Source: Hyphomicrobiales bacterium
GTDB lineage: Bacteria > Pseudomonadota > Alphaproteobacteria > Rhizobiales > JAKSCL01
Reading direction: 5' to 3'
Length of the DNA: 35,005 nt
Assembly (NCBI GenBank): GCA_022360615.1
Contig: JAKSCL010000227.1
Span: 1 to 35,005 of the forward strand
In this document: positions 24,959 through 33,152 of the stretch, one piece after another
Position numbering within the stretch: the first letter of the stretch is position 1
Layout: each line of letters starts with the position of its first letter
Made by a program: the position numbers and the translations under genes
The notes under the pieces: model-generated
What the model saw: only the letters and a program-made list of their open reading frames with translations
Databases searched by the model: none
Told to the model about the DNA's origin: nothing

Positions 24959-25678
24959 CTACGCTTTCGACTTACGCAGCGCCGAAAGCTTCAGGTCCGC
25001 TGCGGCATTGGTCAGGTGAAGCCGCAAGGCGGCCCGCGCCGCCTCGGGATCCCGCTTCTCAACGGCCTCATAGATCGCGCGGTGCTCGTCCACATCGGTT
25101 TGAGCGCGCGCGGCGTCCTTCATCAAATCGTTCCGCGCGGCGCGGATGCTGGAGTAAATCCGGCCCTGCAGGAAGGTCACGAATTGGCGGTAATAGGCGT
25201 TGCCGGTTGCTTCCGCCAAAGTCTTGTGAAACGCGGCATCGGCGTCGGCGCCATCCCGCCGCTCGCGGTTCGTCACGATCATCTCTTCAATCGCCAGGGA
25301 CATGGCGTCGAGATGCGCCTGCGCCCGCCGCTCCGCTGCAAGTGCCGCAGCCTCGGCTTCGAGAGCGATCCGCAATTCGAAGATGTCGCTCAAACTCCGG
25401 CGATCGCCCAGCGATGCCGGATCGATCCGGAATGATTGCCGTTCGGCGGTGTCGGCGACGAAGATCCCCCTGCCCTGATGGCTCGAAACCAAGCCATCGT
25501 ATTTCAGTTGCGATATCGCCTCGCGAACGACCGGACGGCTGACATCGAAGTACCGCGCCAATTGCTGTTCGCTCTGCAATTGATCGCCAGGCCGCAATTT
25601 ACCCTGTTCGATCTCCTGCCGCAGTGCCGTCGCTATGGATTCCGGCAATGTGGGCGCGCGCTGTAGTCGGTGGTCCAT
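24959..25678 (-). CDS. GntR family regulator, FadR/FCD subfamily
   Basis: About 239 residues from ATG 25678 (MDHRLQRAPTLPES); the frame is open to 25768 but that extension is not GntR-like and would cover the operator. The N-terminal winged helix reads LPESIATALRQEIEQGKLRP, then QSEQQLARYFDVSRPVVREA and LVSSHQGRGIFV. The C-terminal FCD domain shows likely metal ligands in DAAFHKTL, DEHRAIYEAV and LRLHLTNA. FCD regulators usually sense small organic acids and are released from DNA by them. Two matching operator-like sites flank this gene's arms, so it probably represses tctCBA-ureohydrolase, the crotonase-CoA-transferase pair and perhaps itself. Confidence 0.9.
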   Translation of the reverse strand: MDHRLQRAPTLPESIATALRQEIEQGKLRPGDQLQSEQQLARYFDVSRPVVREAISQLKYDGLVSSHQGRGIFVADTAERQSFRIDPASLGDRRSLSDIFELRIALEAEAAALAAERRAQAHLDAMSLAIEEMIVTNRERRDGADADAAFHKTLAEATGNAYYRQFVTFLQGRIYSSIRAARNDLMKDAARAQTDVDEHRAIYEAVEKRDPEAARAALRLHLTNAAADLKLSALRKSKA

Positions 25679-25756
25679 TGTCCAACTCTTATCTGCCGAT
25701 GGCCCTATCGAGCCTGAAGCCAATCCGCTTTGGTGTAGCAGTCTACCCGCAGCCCA

Positions 25757-25776
25757 CTTGTCAGACAACCAGATTA
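25757..25776 (+). promoter_or_regulatory. GntR operator candidate between gntR and the crotonase gene
   Basis: CTTGTCAGACAACCAGATTA lies in the 174-bp divergent region, about 80 nt from each start codon. Its core TTGTCAGACAA (25758-25768) is a perfect palindrome, and GTC-A-GAC fits the FadR-subfamily consensus. A near copy lies before tctC. Confidence 0.65.
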
Positions 25777-25852
25777 CTCGTTAGTGTATGCCGGATTAGG
25801 GTTAGGGGGACAGTTCCGCGATGCCCGCTTCTGAAACCAGGGAGATGCGCCG

Positions 25853-26632
25853 ATGACAGAAACGATCCGAGTCATGCGCGATGCGGGCATTGTTACCGTG
25901 ATTCTCAATAGGCCCGAAAAACTCAACGCCATGACGATGGAGATGTATGGCCGCTTCGGCGAGGCGTTCGACCGGATCAATGCCGATGAAAGCGTGCGTT
26001 GCGTGATCGTGCGCGGCGCGGGCGAACGGGCGTTTTGCCCGGGCAGCGACATCTCCGAATTCGATGCTGTGCGCACGGGTCTCGGCAAAGCCAAGGAATA
26101 CGCCCGCTTCACAATGGACGCGACCTTGAAGCTCCATCACTGCCCCCACCCGACGGTTGCCCAGATCCAGGGCGTATGCGTCGGTGGCGGTTTGGAGATC
26201 GCCGCGATGTGCGATCTTCGCATCTGCGGGCGCGCGAGCCGGTTCGGCATTCCGATCAATCGTCTCGGGCTTACCGTCGACTATGACGAACTGGAAATCC
26301 TCAACCGTCTGATCGGCCCCGCCGCAACGCTGGAGATCTTGCTGGAAGGCCGCATTTTCGGCGCCGAGGAGGCCTTGGCCAAGGGGCTGGTCAGCCGCGT
26401 GGTGGAAGACGGTCAGGTCGAAGCGCACGCCCTGGAAACCGCGGAGCGGATTGCCGGTGGCGCCCCGCTCGTGAACCGGTGGCATAAGAAGTTCCTGCGC
26501 CGTTTATCGGACCCGAGACCGGTCAGCGCGGCTGAACGCGACGAGGCGTTCGCCTGTTACGAGACCGAGGATTACAGCCTTGGCTGCGCGGCCTTCGCAG
26601 CCAAGGAAACGCCTGTCTTCAAGGGCCGATAA
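25853..26632 (+). CDS. Enoyl-CoA hydratase/isomerase (crotonase) family protein
   Basis: Encodes 259 residues of the crotonase fold, which stabilises CoA-thioester enolates. The oxyanion-hole regions are seen as ERAFCPGSDISEF (about 58-70) and QGVCVGGGLEIAAMCDLRIC. Glu115 aligns with the first catalytic Glu of classical hydratases. The second catalytic Glu is missing: the expected PE step reads PI (FGIPINRLGL, Ile135). So the reaction may be isomerisation, decarboxylation, hydrolysis or C-C cleavage rather than hydration. GGGAGA precedes the ATG. It is followed after 17 nt by a CoA-transferase gene that could supply its CoA substrate. Confidence 0.88.
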   Translation: MTETIRVMRDAGIVTVILNRPEKLNAMTMEMYGRFGEAFDRINADESVRCVIVRGAGERAFCPGSDISEFDAVRTGLGKAKEYARFTMDATLKLHHCPHPTVAQIQGVCVGGGLEIAAMCDLRICGRASRFGIPINRLGLTVDYDELEILNRLIGPAATLEILLEGRIFGAEEALAKGLVSRVVEDGQVEAHALETAERIAGGAPLVNRWHKKFLRRLSDPRPVSAAERDEAFACYETEDYSLGCAAFAAKETPVFKGR

Positions 26633-26649
26633 GAAAGAAAACGGTTGCA

Positions 26650-27879
26650 ATGGACAAGAAGCCGAAGGGCCCCCTTGAGGGCGTGAAGGTCATAGAGCTC
26701 GCTCATGTCATGGCCGGGCCGGTTTGCGGACTGATGCTGGCGGACATGGGCGCCGACGTCATCAAGGTCGAACGCGTCCCGCACGGCGACACCTCACGCG
26801 AAGACGGCTACACCGTCGCGGGCGAATCCGCGTCTTTCCTCATGGTCAACCGGAACAAGCGCGGGATAGCGCTCGATCTCAAGGCTGAAGACGGGAAGCG
26901 GATCCTCGAAAGACTGCTCAACCGCGCCGACGTGCTTCTTGAGAACTACCGGCCAAACACAATGGCGAGGCTGGGTTTCGGCTACGACGAACTGCGGGAG
27001 CGGCATCCCCGGCTCGTCTATTGCGCGATTTCAGGCTTCGGCCGCACGGGCCCTTATGCCGAGCGCGCCGGGTTCGATCTGATCGCCCAGGGCATGAGCG
27101 CCTTGATGAGCTATACCGGGGAAGGACCCGGCCGGCCGCCGGTCAAATGCGGCGCGCCCGTCACCGACATCGTTGCGGGGATTCTCGCCGCCATGGGAGT
27201 ATCGGCCGCCCTGCACCGCCGCTCCGTCACCGGTAAGGGCCAGATGGTGGAAACATCATTATTCGAGGCGGGCATCGCCATGAGCTATTGGCAATCGGCG
27301 ATTGCCTTTGCGGGCGGCGGATCACCCGGCCCCATGGGCTCGGCCCATCCGCTCAACGCGCCTTATCAGGCGTTTGAGACCGCCGACGGCCATATCACGC
27401 TCGGAGCGGCGAACCAGGCCAACTGGCTTCGTGTCGTCGAGGCCGTCGAGGCGCCCGAATTGGCCGAGGACCCCCGTTTCATCGACAATCCGGCGCGGCT
27501 TAAAAACCGGGAGAGTCTCGCCGACGAACTCGACCGGATATTCCGGACTCATCCCACCGATTACTGGCTGTCGCGTCTCGAGGCCGCAGGCGTGCCTGCG
27601 GGACCGCTTTACACGGTCGAACAGATGCACCGCGATCCGCAAGCGCTGGCGCGCGCGATGATCACGCAGGTGCCGCATACGATTGGCGGCGAGGTCTCCA
27701 CCCTCGGCCTGCCTGTGAAGTTCTCCGAAGACCCCGGCGGCCCGGTCCTCGGCGCACCGTTATTGGGCGAAGACACCCGCGCGGTTTTGAGCGAACACGG
27801 TTTTTCGGAAGCGGAAATCGAGACGTTTGTCGAGGCGGGAACCGTTATTGCGGCAAAGACATCACGCGCATTGGCCTGA
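26650..27879 (+). CDS. CoA-transferase family III (CaiB/Frc/BaiF type)
   Basis: Encodes 409 residues, the usual length. These enzymes move CoA between carboxylic acids. The N-terminus has GVKVIELAHVMAGPVCGLML and ADMGADVIKVE, standard for the family. The catalytic aspartate is Asp143 in GFDLIAQGMSALMSYTG. Further motifs are NRNKRGIALDLK, ENYRPNTMARLGFGY and GKGQMVETSLFE. It is cytosolic. It lies 17 nt downstream of the crotonase gene, so it likely activates an organic acid (perhaps one brought in by TctABC) for the crotonase. The donor CoA is unknown. Confidence 0.92.
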   Translation: MDKKPKGPLEGVKVIELAHVMAGPVCGLMLADMGADVIKVERVPHGDTSREDGYTVAGESASFLMVNRNKRGIALDLKAEDGKRILERLLNRADVLLENYRPNTMARLGFGYDELRERHPRLVYCAISGFGRTGPYAERAGFDLIAQGMSALMSYTGEGPGRPPVKCGAPVTDIVAGILAAMGVSAALHRRSVTGKGQMVETSLFEAGIAMSYWQSAIAFAGGGSPGPMGSAHPLNAPYQAFETADGHITLGAANQANWLRVVEAVEAPELAEDPRFIDNPARLKNRESLADELDRIFRTHPTDYWLSRLEAAGVPAGPLYTVEQMHRDPQALARAMITQVPHTIGGEVSTLGLPVKFSEDPGGPVLGAPLLGEDTRAVLSEHGFSEAEIETFVEAGTVIAAKTSRALA

Positions 27880-27921
27880 TCGCGCCTGACATCGCCGGAA
27901 CGGAAACCGCAACCCAGGGCA

Positions 27922-29196
27922 TCACTTTTTGACAATGACGTCGCGCGGCAGCTTGGAAAGGCGTTCGCAGCCCGTCTCCGTCACCACGATCGATTCCGAG
28001 AAGCCGATGCCGTATTCCCGGTATTTAAGACACAGGGGCGGCATGTGAAAGGTCATGCCGGGTTTGAGTTCGCGGTATTCTTCCTGTCGCAAGGACATGA
28101 TCTCGCCCTCGCCCCAATCGGGCGGATAGCTCACCCCGATGGAATAGCCGAGACGGTTGCGGTGATAATCGCCGAAACCCGCTTTCTGGGTCACGGCCCG
28201 CGCAGCGGTGTCGGCGTCATGGGGCGTGGCGCCGGGTTTGATGGTCTCAAGCGCCGCTTCGACGGCGCCGATGCAAGCGTCCGCCGCACGCAGCCATTCG
28301 TCCCTCGGGTCACCAAGAAAGATCGTGCGCATCAGCGCCGCCGTATAGCGCTTCTGCGAGGCCGAGATCTCGAAATACATCAGATCGTCGTCCTTCAGGC
28401 GGTTGGACCCGCCCGTCTGGTGCGGCAGGCAGGAGCGCTCGCCCGCGAGCACGAAGGGGGGCAGCCCCATATACTCCCCGCCGTTTTCGAGCAGCGTCTT
28501 GTTGACGACGCCGGAGATTTCATCCGCCGACGCGCCGGGCCGCGAAGCCTCGTAGCCCGCCTGCATGGCAAGGTCGACCAGCGCGGCGGAGCGGCGCATG
28601 ACGGCGATCTCCTCGTCCGACTTGATCAGCCGGGCGTTCCAAAGAATCTCGGTTGCGTCGATGAAAGCGTTGTCCGGCATCGCCGCCGCATACGTCTCGT
28701 GCTCGTCGACGGTGTAATAGAAGCCGTGTTTCTCGACCCCGATGCGCTTGCCCGAACCGAGACCGAGCTGCTGCAGCACATTGACCGTCACGCTCGGCGG
28801 ATGGTCCCAATCGAAGACCTTGGCGATCTTCGTCGACCAGGCATATTCCGGCGTGTTGATCCACTCGAAATCCCGCACGAGGAACACGGGCTCGCCATCC
28901 CTCGGCACGACGACGCAGTGATATTTGTAGTAGCCGGGCGTTTCATAGCCGGAGAAAAAGGTGATGTTCTCGGGCCCGCGCACGAGCAGCGCATCGAGCC
29001 CTTCATCGGCCATCGCCATCTGGATGAGGTCGTAGCGGCGCACATATTCTTCCGGCGAAAAGGCGAGCCGGTCATGCACGATCATCGGCAGCTGATAGCC
29101 GGATGCGGTGGGCCGCGCCGTTCTTTGAAATGTGACATGCTCCGTGTGATCGGCAACCTCGAAGATGTCGCGGTCCTGTTCAAGCATACCGTGCAT
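27922..29196 (-). CDS. M24-fold hydrolase, ectoine hydrolase (DoeA/EutD)-like
   Basis: 424 residues from ATG 29196; a TTG at 29232 gives a longer alternative. Has the creatinase/prolidase N-terminal domain and the pita-bread C-terminal domain. Strings FEISASQKRYTAALMRTIFL, YSIGVSYPPDWGEGEIMSLR and LKPGMTFHMPP, from memory, closely resemble DoeA/EutD, which opens the ectoine ring. Most metal ligands of true M24 peptidases are absent: the first Asp is Glu276, the second is Ala287, the GHGIG His is Tyr351 and the EPG Glu is Pro. His259 and Glu401 remain. So a metal-independent amidohydrolase action like creatinase or DoeA is likely. It is divergent from a LysR gene and near a racemase-TRAP operon. 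Confidence 0.85.
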   Translation of the reverse strand: MHGMLEQDRDIFEVADHTEHVTFQRTARPTASGYQLPMIVHDRLAFSPEEYVRRYDLIQMAMADEGLDALLVRGPENITFFSGYETPGYYKYHCVVVPRDGEPVFLVRDFEWINTPEYAWSTKIAKVFDWDHPPSVTVNVLQQLGLGSGKRIGVEKHGFYYTVDEHETYAAAMPDNAFIDATEILWNARLIKSDEEIAVMRRSAALVDLAMQAGYEASRPGASADEISGVVNKTLLENGGEYMGLPPFVLAGERSCLPHQTGGSNRLKDDDLMYFEISASQKRYTAALMRTIFLGDPRDEWLRAADACIGAVEAALETIKPGATPHDADTAARAVTQKAGFGDYHRNRLGYSIGVSYPPDWGEGEIMSLRQEEYRELKPGMTFHMPPLCLKYREYGIGFSESIVVTETGCERLSKLPRDVIVKK

Positions 29197-29295
29197 AATC
29201 GATTGGCTTTCTTCCTTTGGTGTATCGCACAAGAAATGGGCAGTCTTGAGCTTCCATTGCTACCATTCCGGTGGCCGCATATTCGATTGAATTGG

Positions 29296-29315
29296 TTTAA
29301 GGTGGACTTTGAGAA
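29296..29315 (+). promoter_or_regulatory. Degenerate palindromic operator candidate before the second LysR gene
   Basis: TTTAAGGTGGACTTTGAGAA lies 36 nt before the LysR start, within the divergent region with the DoeA-like gene. It matches 15 of 20 bases of the palindrome upstream of the racemase-TRAP operon (34025-34046, read on the minus strand), including an intact GACTTTGAGA half. Confidence 0.55.
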
Positions 29316-29350
29316 TTCATGAAGGATGCGTTGACGAAAGGTAAGAGTAC

Positions 29351-30304
29351 GTGCGTAGGATTTCCGATATCGATCTGCGCCTCCTGCGCGTTTTTGCAGC
29401 GGTGGTGGAAGCCGGCGGCTATGCTGTGGCCGAGCCGCTTCTGAACGTCACCTCATCGACGATCAGCATCCATATCTCCGACCTTGAAAAGCGGTTGGGT
29501 TTCCGCCTGTGCGAGCGCGGCAGGAGCGGCTTTCGGCTGACGAACCGCGGACGGGTGGTTTACGACGAGGTCAAACAGCTCCTCAGCATACTCGACGATT
29601 TCGCCGGAAGCATCACCTCAGCCGGCAATCTCCTGTCGGGCAGGCTTGTTGTTGGGACGGTGGATGGCCTTGTCACCCATCCCGGGTTTCCGCTAATGCG
29701 GACTTTGCGGCGTTTCAATGCGCTCGAGAACTCGGTTGCTTTCGAACTCCTGACCGAATCGCGGCAAGATCTAGAAAACGGGGTGTTGGACGGGCGCATC
29801 CACGCCGCTGTCGGACCGTTCGTAAGGCGCATTTCAGGGCTCGAATTCTCCCCGTTGTTCCGCGAACGGCACAGTGTCTATTGCGGACCCGGCCATCCGC
29901 TTTTTAGCAGCCCGCAGAACCAGAAGGGCAGTGCTGCCTTGGAAGCCGACTGGGTTGTTCTGCGGTCCTATCATGAGGCATTCGACCGTGCTCAGTTCGA
30001 CGTCACGGCATCGCGCGCCGTCGTCGCCAGCATGGAAGCGATGCTCATTCTCATTCGAAGCGGTCTTTATATCGGGTATCTGCCGGACCATTACGCCAGC
30101 CCATGGGTGGACATTGGCGAACTGCGTGAAGTCGGGAGACCGGACCTCCGCTACACCTCCGAGCACATGTTGATCACGCGCCAGACAGCCCGCCAGACCG
30201 AAGCCTTTCGTGTGTTCAAGACGTTTATTCTAGAAGAGGCGGAGCCCCCCGCGGAAGACATGCCCGAGACGCGTTCAGCGCAACCCGCTCCACTCGGGCA
30301 GTAA
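29351..30304 (+). CDS. LysR family transcriptional regulator
   Basis: Encodes 317 residues from a GTG at 29351 with AAAGG about 9 nt upstream. The N-terminal helix-turn-helix is visible as LRVFAAVVEAGGYAVAEPLL, then NVTSSTISIHISDLEKRLG and FRLTNRG. The effector domain follows from GRLVVGTVDGLV. The C-terminal about 20 residues are Pro/Glu-rich. It diverges from the DoeA-like hydrolase gene and its 3' end overlaps the convergent dctM gene by 30 nt. A shared palindromic motif links it to the racemase-TRAP promoter, so it is the likely regulator of both transcripts. Confidence 0.9.
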   Translation: MRRISDIDLRLLRVFAAVVEAGGYAVAEPLLNVTSSTISIHISDLEKRLGFRLCERGRSGFRLTNRGRVVYDEVKQLLSILDDFAGSITSAGNLLSGRLVVGTVDGLVTHPGFPLMRTLRRFNALENSVAFELLTESRQDLENGVLDGRIHAAVGPFVRRISGLEFSPLFRERHSVYCGPGHPLFSSPQNQKGSAALEADWVVLRSYHEAFDRAQFDVTASRAVVASMEAMLILIRSGLYIGYLPDHYASPWVDIGELREVGRPDLRYTSEHMLITRQTARQTEAFRVFKTFILEEAEPPAEDMPETRSAQPAPLGQ

Positions 30305-31552
30305 GAAGGTGATTTCCGGCACCAGGATCACCGCCAGCAACACGGAAACCAGCGCCAGAACGAAGGGAATGTTCGCCCGGCTGATCGCAAAGATATCGCG
30401 CTTGGCGATGGCGCTTACGACGAAAAGCGTGCTGCCGACAGGCGGCGACTGCTGGCCGATGGCGACGCAGAACACCATGATGATCCCGAAATGCAGCGGA
30501 TCGACGCCAAGGGCGATGACCGTGGGATAAAGAATGGGCACCATGATCAGCAGCAGCGGATCGCCGTGCAGGATCGCGCCCATGGCAATCAGGATGAGAG
30601 CCGTGATAATCAGGAAGCCGGTCTCGCTGAGCGCGAACCCGCTGATCCAATTCGCAATCGCCTGCGGGATCTGCTCATGCGCCATCACCCAGCCGAACGC
30701 GTAGGAGGTTGAGATGATGAGCATCACGACGGCCGTCAGGACACCGGCCTTGACGAGGGCCCGGTAAAGGACGGCAAACGTCAGGCCGCGGTAAAACAAG
30801 ACGGATACGGCAAGCCCGTAGACCACCGCGACACCGCCCGCCTCGGTTGGGGTGAAGACGCCGCTCAAGATACCGCCGATGATAATCAACGGCATCATCA
30901 AGCCGGGCACGCCTTGCCAGGCCGCTTCGGCCAGGGCCCGCCAAGAAAAACGGTGGACGGCCCCCCAGTCATTGCGGCGGGCAAGCACCGCGATCACAAG
31001 GATCTGCGAAAGTCCGATCAGAAGGCCCGGAATCAACCCGGCGATGAAAAGCGTGCCCACCGAAACGCTGGTGATTGCGCCGTAAAGGATCATCGGAATG
31101 GAGGGTGGAATGACAATGCCGATGCTTGCCGAGGACGACGTGATCGCCGCGCTCACTTCCGGTTTGTAGCCGCGCTTGGTCATGCCCGGGATCAGCACCG
31201 ACCCGAGCGCCGCCGTGTCGGCGACCGCCGATCCCGAAACGCCACCGAAAAGCATGCTTGCGAGCACGTTGACCATGGCGAGACCGCCGCGCAGATGGCC
31301 GATCAATGCTTCGGCAAGGCGCAGGATTCCCTTCGATATGCCGGTGTCATTCATCAGGAGGCCGGCAAGCACGAACAGCGGCATGGCGAGTAGGACCCAA
31401 CTGTCGGGTCCCGTCGCGATCCGCTGGGCCAGGATAATGAGCGGGACGTCGCTTGCGGCCATGTAAAGCCAGGCAACCGAGCCGATCGCGAATGCGATCG
31501 GCATGCCGGCAAAGATCAGAACGATAAGCAGCAGCAAAATGGCGAGGATCAT
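30275..31552 (-). CDS. dctM: TRAP transporter large permease DctM
   Basis: 425 residues from ATG 31552, overlapping the dctQ stop by the ATGA arrangement; the longer frame to 31738 is not DctM-like and lies inside dctQ. Twelve or so hydrophobic helices are expected. Family motifs: AMPLFVLAGLLMNDTGIS, MLFGGVSGSAVADTAALGSV and IPPSIPMILYGAITSVSVG. DctM is the channel subunit that takes up substrate using a sodium gradient together with DctQ and DctP. The 3' end overlaps the convergent LysR gene. Confidence 0.94.
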   Translation of the reverse strand: MILAILLLLIVLIFAGMPIAFAIGSVAWLYMAASDVPLIILAQRIATGPDSWVLLAMPLFVLAGLLMNDTGISKGILRLAEALIGHLRGGLAMVNVLASMLFGGVSGSAVADTAALGSVLIPGMTKRGYKPEVSAAITSSSASIGIVIPPSIPMILYGAITSVSVGTLFIAGLIPGLLIGLSQILVIAVLARRNDWGAVHRFSWRALAEAAWQGVPGLMMPLIIIGGILSGVFTPTEAGGVAVVYGLAVSVLFYRGLTFAVLYRALVKAGVLTAVVMLIISTSYAFGWVMAHEQIPQAIANWISGFALSETGFLIITALILIAMGAILHGDPLLLIMVPILYPTVIALGVDPLHFGIIMVFCVAIGQQSPPVGSTLFVVSAIAKRDIFAISRANIPFVLALVSVLLAVILVPEITFLLPEWSGLR

Positions 31553-32034
31553 TCGGAACCGGTTCCGCCGCGCTTGCTGCGCAGCCAATCGTTCACCTCG
31601 CCCGCAACGCCGACGATCATGCTGAGCGCGATCAACAGCGCGGACAGCGGCATGGCGAGATAGACGGCGCCAATCGGGATATCGAGAAGCGGCGTGGTCG
31701 CCGCGATGAAACGCAGCGCATACTGCCCGCCATACCAAACAAGGACGGCCAGGAAACCGAAGAGCAAGGCGGTGACCGCGAGGCGCACCACCATCCGGAC
31801 CCGGTCCGGCAACCCCTGAAGAAGGGCGGTGACGGCGATATGGTCGGCCCGCCGGTGCGCAAGATACGCCCCGAGAAAGCTGACCCAGACGAGACAGATC
31901 CGGCCCACCTCTTCCGACCAGGTGAGCGGATCGTTCAGCACATAGCGGAAAAAAACCGCAAGGAAAACGAGGACAACCAGCGCCGCCATGAGCATGGCGA
32001 CGAGCGCTTCAACGGCCTTGTCGATGACGGTCAT
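31549..32034 (-). CDS. dctQ: TRAP transporter small permease DctQ
   Basis: Encodes 161 residues with four membrane helices (VAMLMAALVVLVFLAVFFRY first). The family motif FFRYVLNDPLTWSEEVGR is followed by FLGAYLAHRRADHIAVTAL, both characteristic of DctQ. It partners DctM in the inner membrane. It lies between dctP and dctM, with 54 bp to the dctP stop and a 4-nt overlap with dctM. Confidence 0.94.
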   Translation of the reverse strand: MTVIDKAVEALVAMLMAALVVLVFLAVFFRYVLNDPLTWSEEVGRICLVWVSFLGAYLAHRRADHIAVTALLQGLPDRVRMVVRLAVTALLFGFLAVLVWYGGQYALRFIAATTPLLDIPIGAVYLAMPLSALLIALSMIVGVAGEVNDWLRSKRGGTGSE

Positions 32035-32088
32035 CGGCGTCGGGCGTTACGCTTGGCGGCACGTGGCGCCGTGATCCTTCGCAGCGCT

Positions 32089-33081
32089 TTAGCGCACGCT
32101 GTCGACAGCCTCGATGAGGGCTTTGCCATGCTCTTCTTCGAACGTTGCCCAAACGCCGCGGGTCTTCTCCACAAAAGGCCCTAGGTCCGGTTCACTGAAT
32201 GTCATGCCGTTCTCCTCGGCACGTTCGCGCATATCGCCGACGGACGCGGCCAAAATCGCCCGCTGGGATCCGGCCGCCGCCGCCGCTGCTTCGGACAGCA
32301 TCTGGCGCGTGGCGTCGTCAAGTCCCTGCCACCAGCCGTTATTCACGATCAGATAGCCCGGTGTGAAGACATGATAGGTCATCGCCACATGATCCTGAAC
32401 TTCCCAGAGCGACTGTTCCTGGATCGTGGTCAGCGGGTTTTCCTGCCCATCGACAACGCCTTGCTGCAGCGCCGAGTAAAGTTCCGAATATGCGATCGGC
32501 GTCGGGGCGGCGCCGAGTGCGTCGAATGCAGCGATCCTGAGTTCATTCGACGGAGTCCGGACTTTCATGCCCTCCAGATCGCCTGGCGACGTGATGGGGC
32601 GAACGGCGTTGGTGATATGCCGGAAACCAAGCTCCCCGAAGCCGATGACGCGAACGCCCTGGTCTTCGATCAGCGTTTCGTTGAGCGCCTCGCCAAGCGC
32701 GCCATCCATGGCGCGGTGGGCATGGGCAGAGTCGCTGAAAAGGAACGGCAGGTCGAAGACGGAGAACGCGCCTGAAAGTTCCACGATATCGGAGGCCGTC
32801 GCCACAACCTCGATCGTGCCGAGAACAATCTGTTCCTGAAGCTGCCGCTGCGTTCCAAGAGCGCCACCCGTAAACGTTGAAATGGTGACGTCGCCGCCCG
32901 ACCGCTCATCCACCTCCTTCTTGAATTCTTCCACCAGGATCGCCAGGTCCCCGCCCGATGCGACCTCGGTCGCCGCCCGAATCTCAAGGGCGGCAACCGG
33001 CGGGCCGGACGCAAGAACCGCGACTGCACCGGCAAGGACGGCCGCCCGGCAGGTGTTGGAAAGTCTAACGATCGGCCGCAT
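32089..33081 (-). CDS. dctP: TRAP transporter substrate-binding protein DctP
   Basis: 330 residues from ATG 33081, which has AAGGAG 6-7 nt upstream. The signal peptide ends near residue 31 (PPVAA before LEIRA). Mature features: FKKEVDERSGGDVTISTFTG, GALGTQRQLQEQIVLGTIEV and the conserved Arg in LEGMKVRTPSNE that usually pairs with a substrate carboxylate, then YSELYSALQQGVVDGQENP. It is periplasmic. It is preceded by the racemase-like gene (71-bp gap, same strand), suggesting one operon whose enzyme acts on the imported acid. Confidence 0.93.
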   Translation of the reverse strand: MRPIVRLSNTCRAAVLAGAVAVLASGPPVAALEIRAATEVASGGDLAILVEEFKKEVDERSGGDVTISTFTGGALGTQRQLQEQIVLGTIEVVATASDIVELSGAFSVFDLPFLFSDSAHAHRAMDGALGEALNETLIEDQGVRVIGFGELGFRHITNAVRPITSPGDLEGMKVRTPSNELRIAAFDALGAAPTPIAYSELYSALQQGVVDGQENPLTTIQEQSLWEVQDHVAMTYHVFTPGYLIVNNGWWQGLDDATRQMLSEAAAAAAGSQRAILAASVGDMRERAEENGMTFSEPDLGPFVEKTRGVWATFEEEHGKALIEAVDSVR

Positions 33082-33152
33082 GTCTTTCTCCTTTTCTGCA
33101 AAGGCCCGAGAATGGGTGGGGCGCCGCAACAATGTGGCTCGGCTTCTGTGCA

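Noticed and set aside
25793-25808. Telomere-like TTAGGG pair upstream of the crotonase gene
   Set aside because: Only two copies; most likely chance.
28045-29322. Long plus-strand open frame (425 codons) opposite the DoeA-like gene
   Set aside because: Mirror of a conserved gene on the other strand; no motif recognised.
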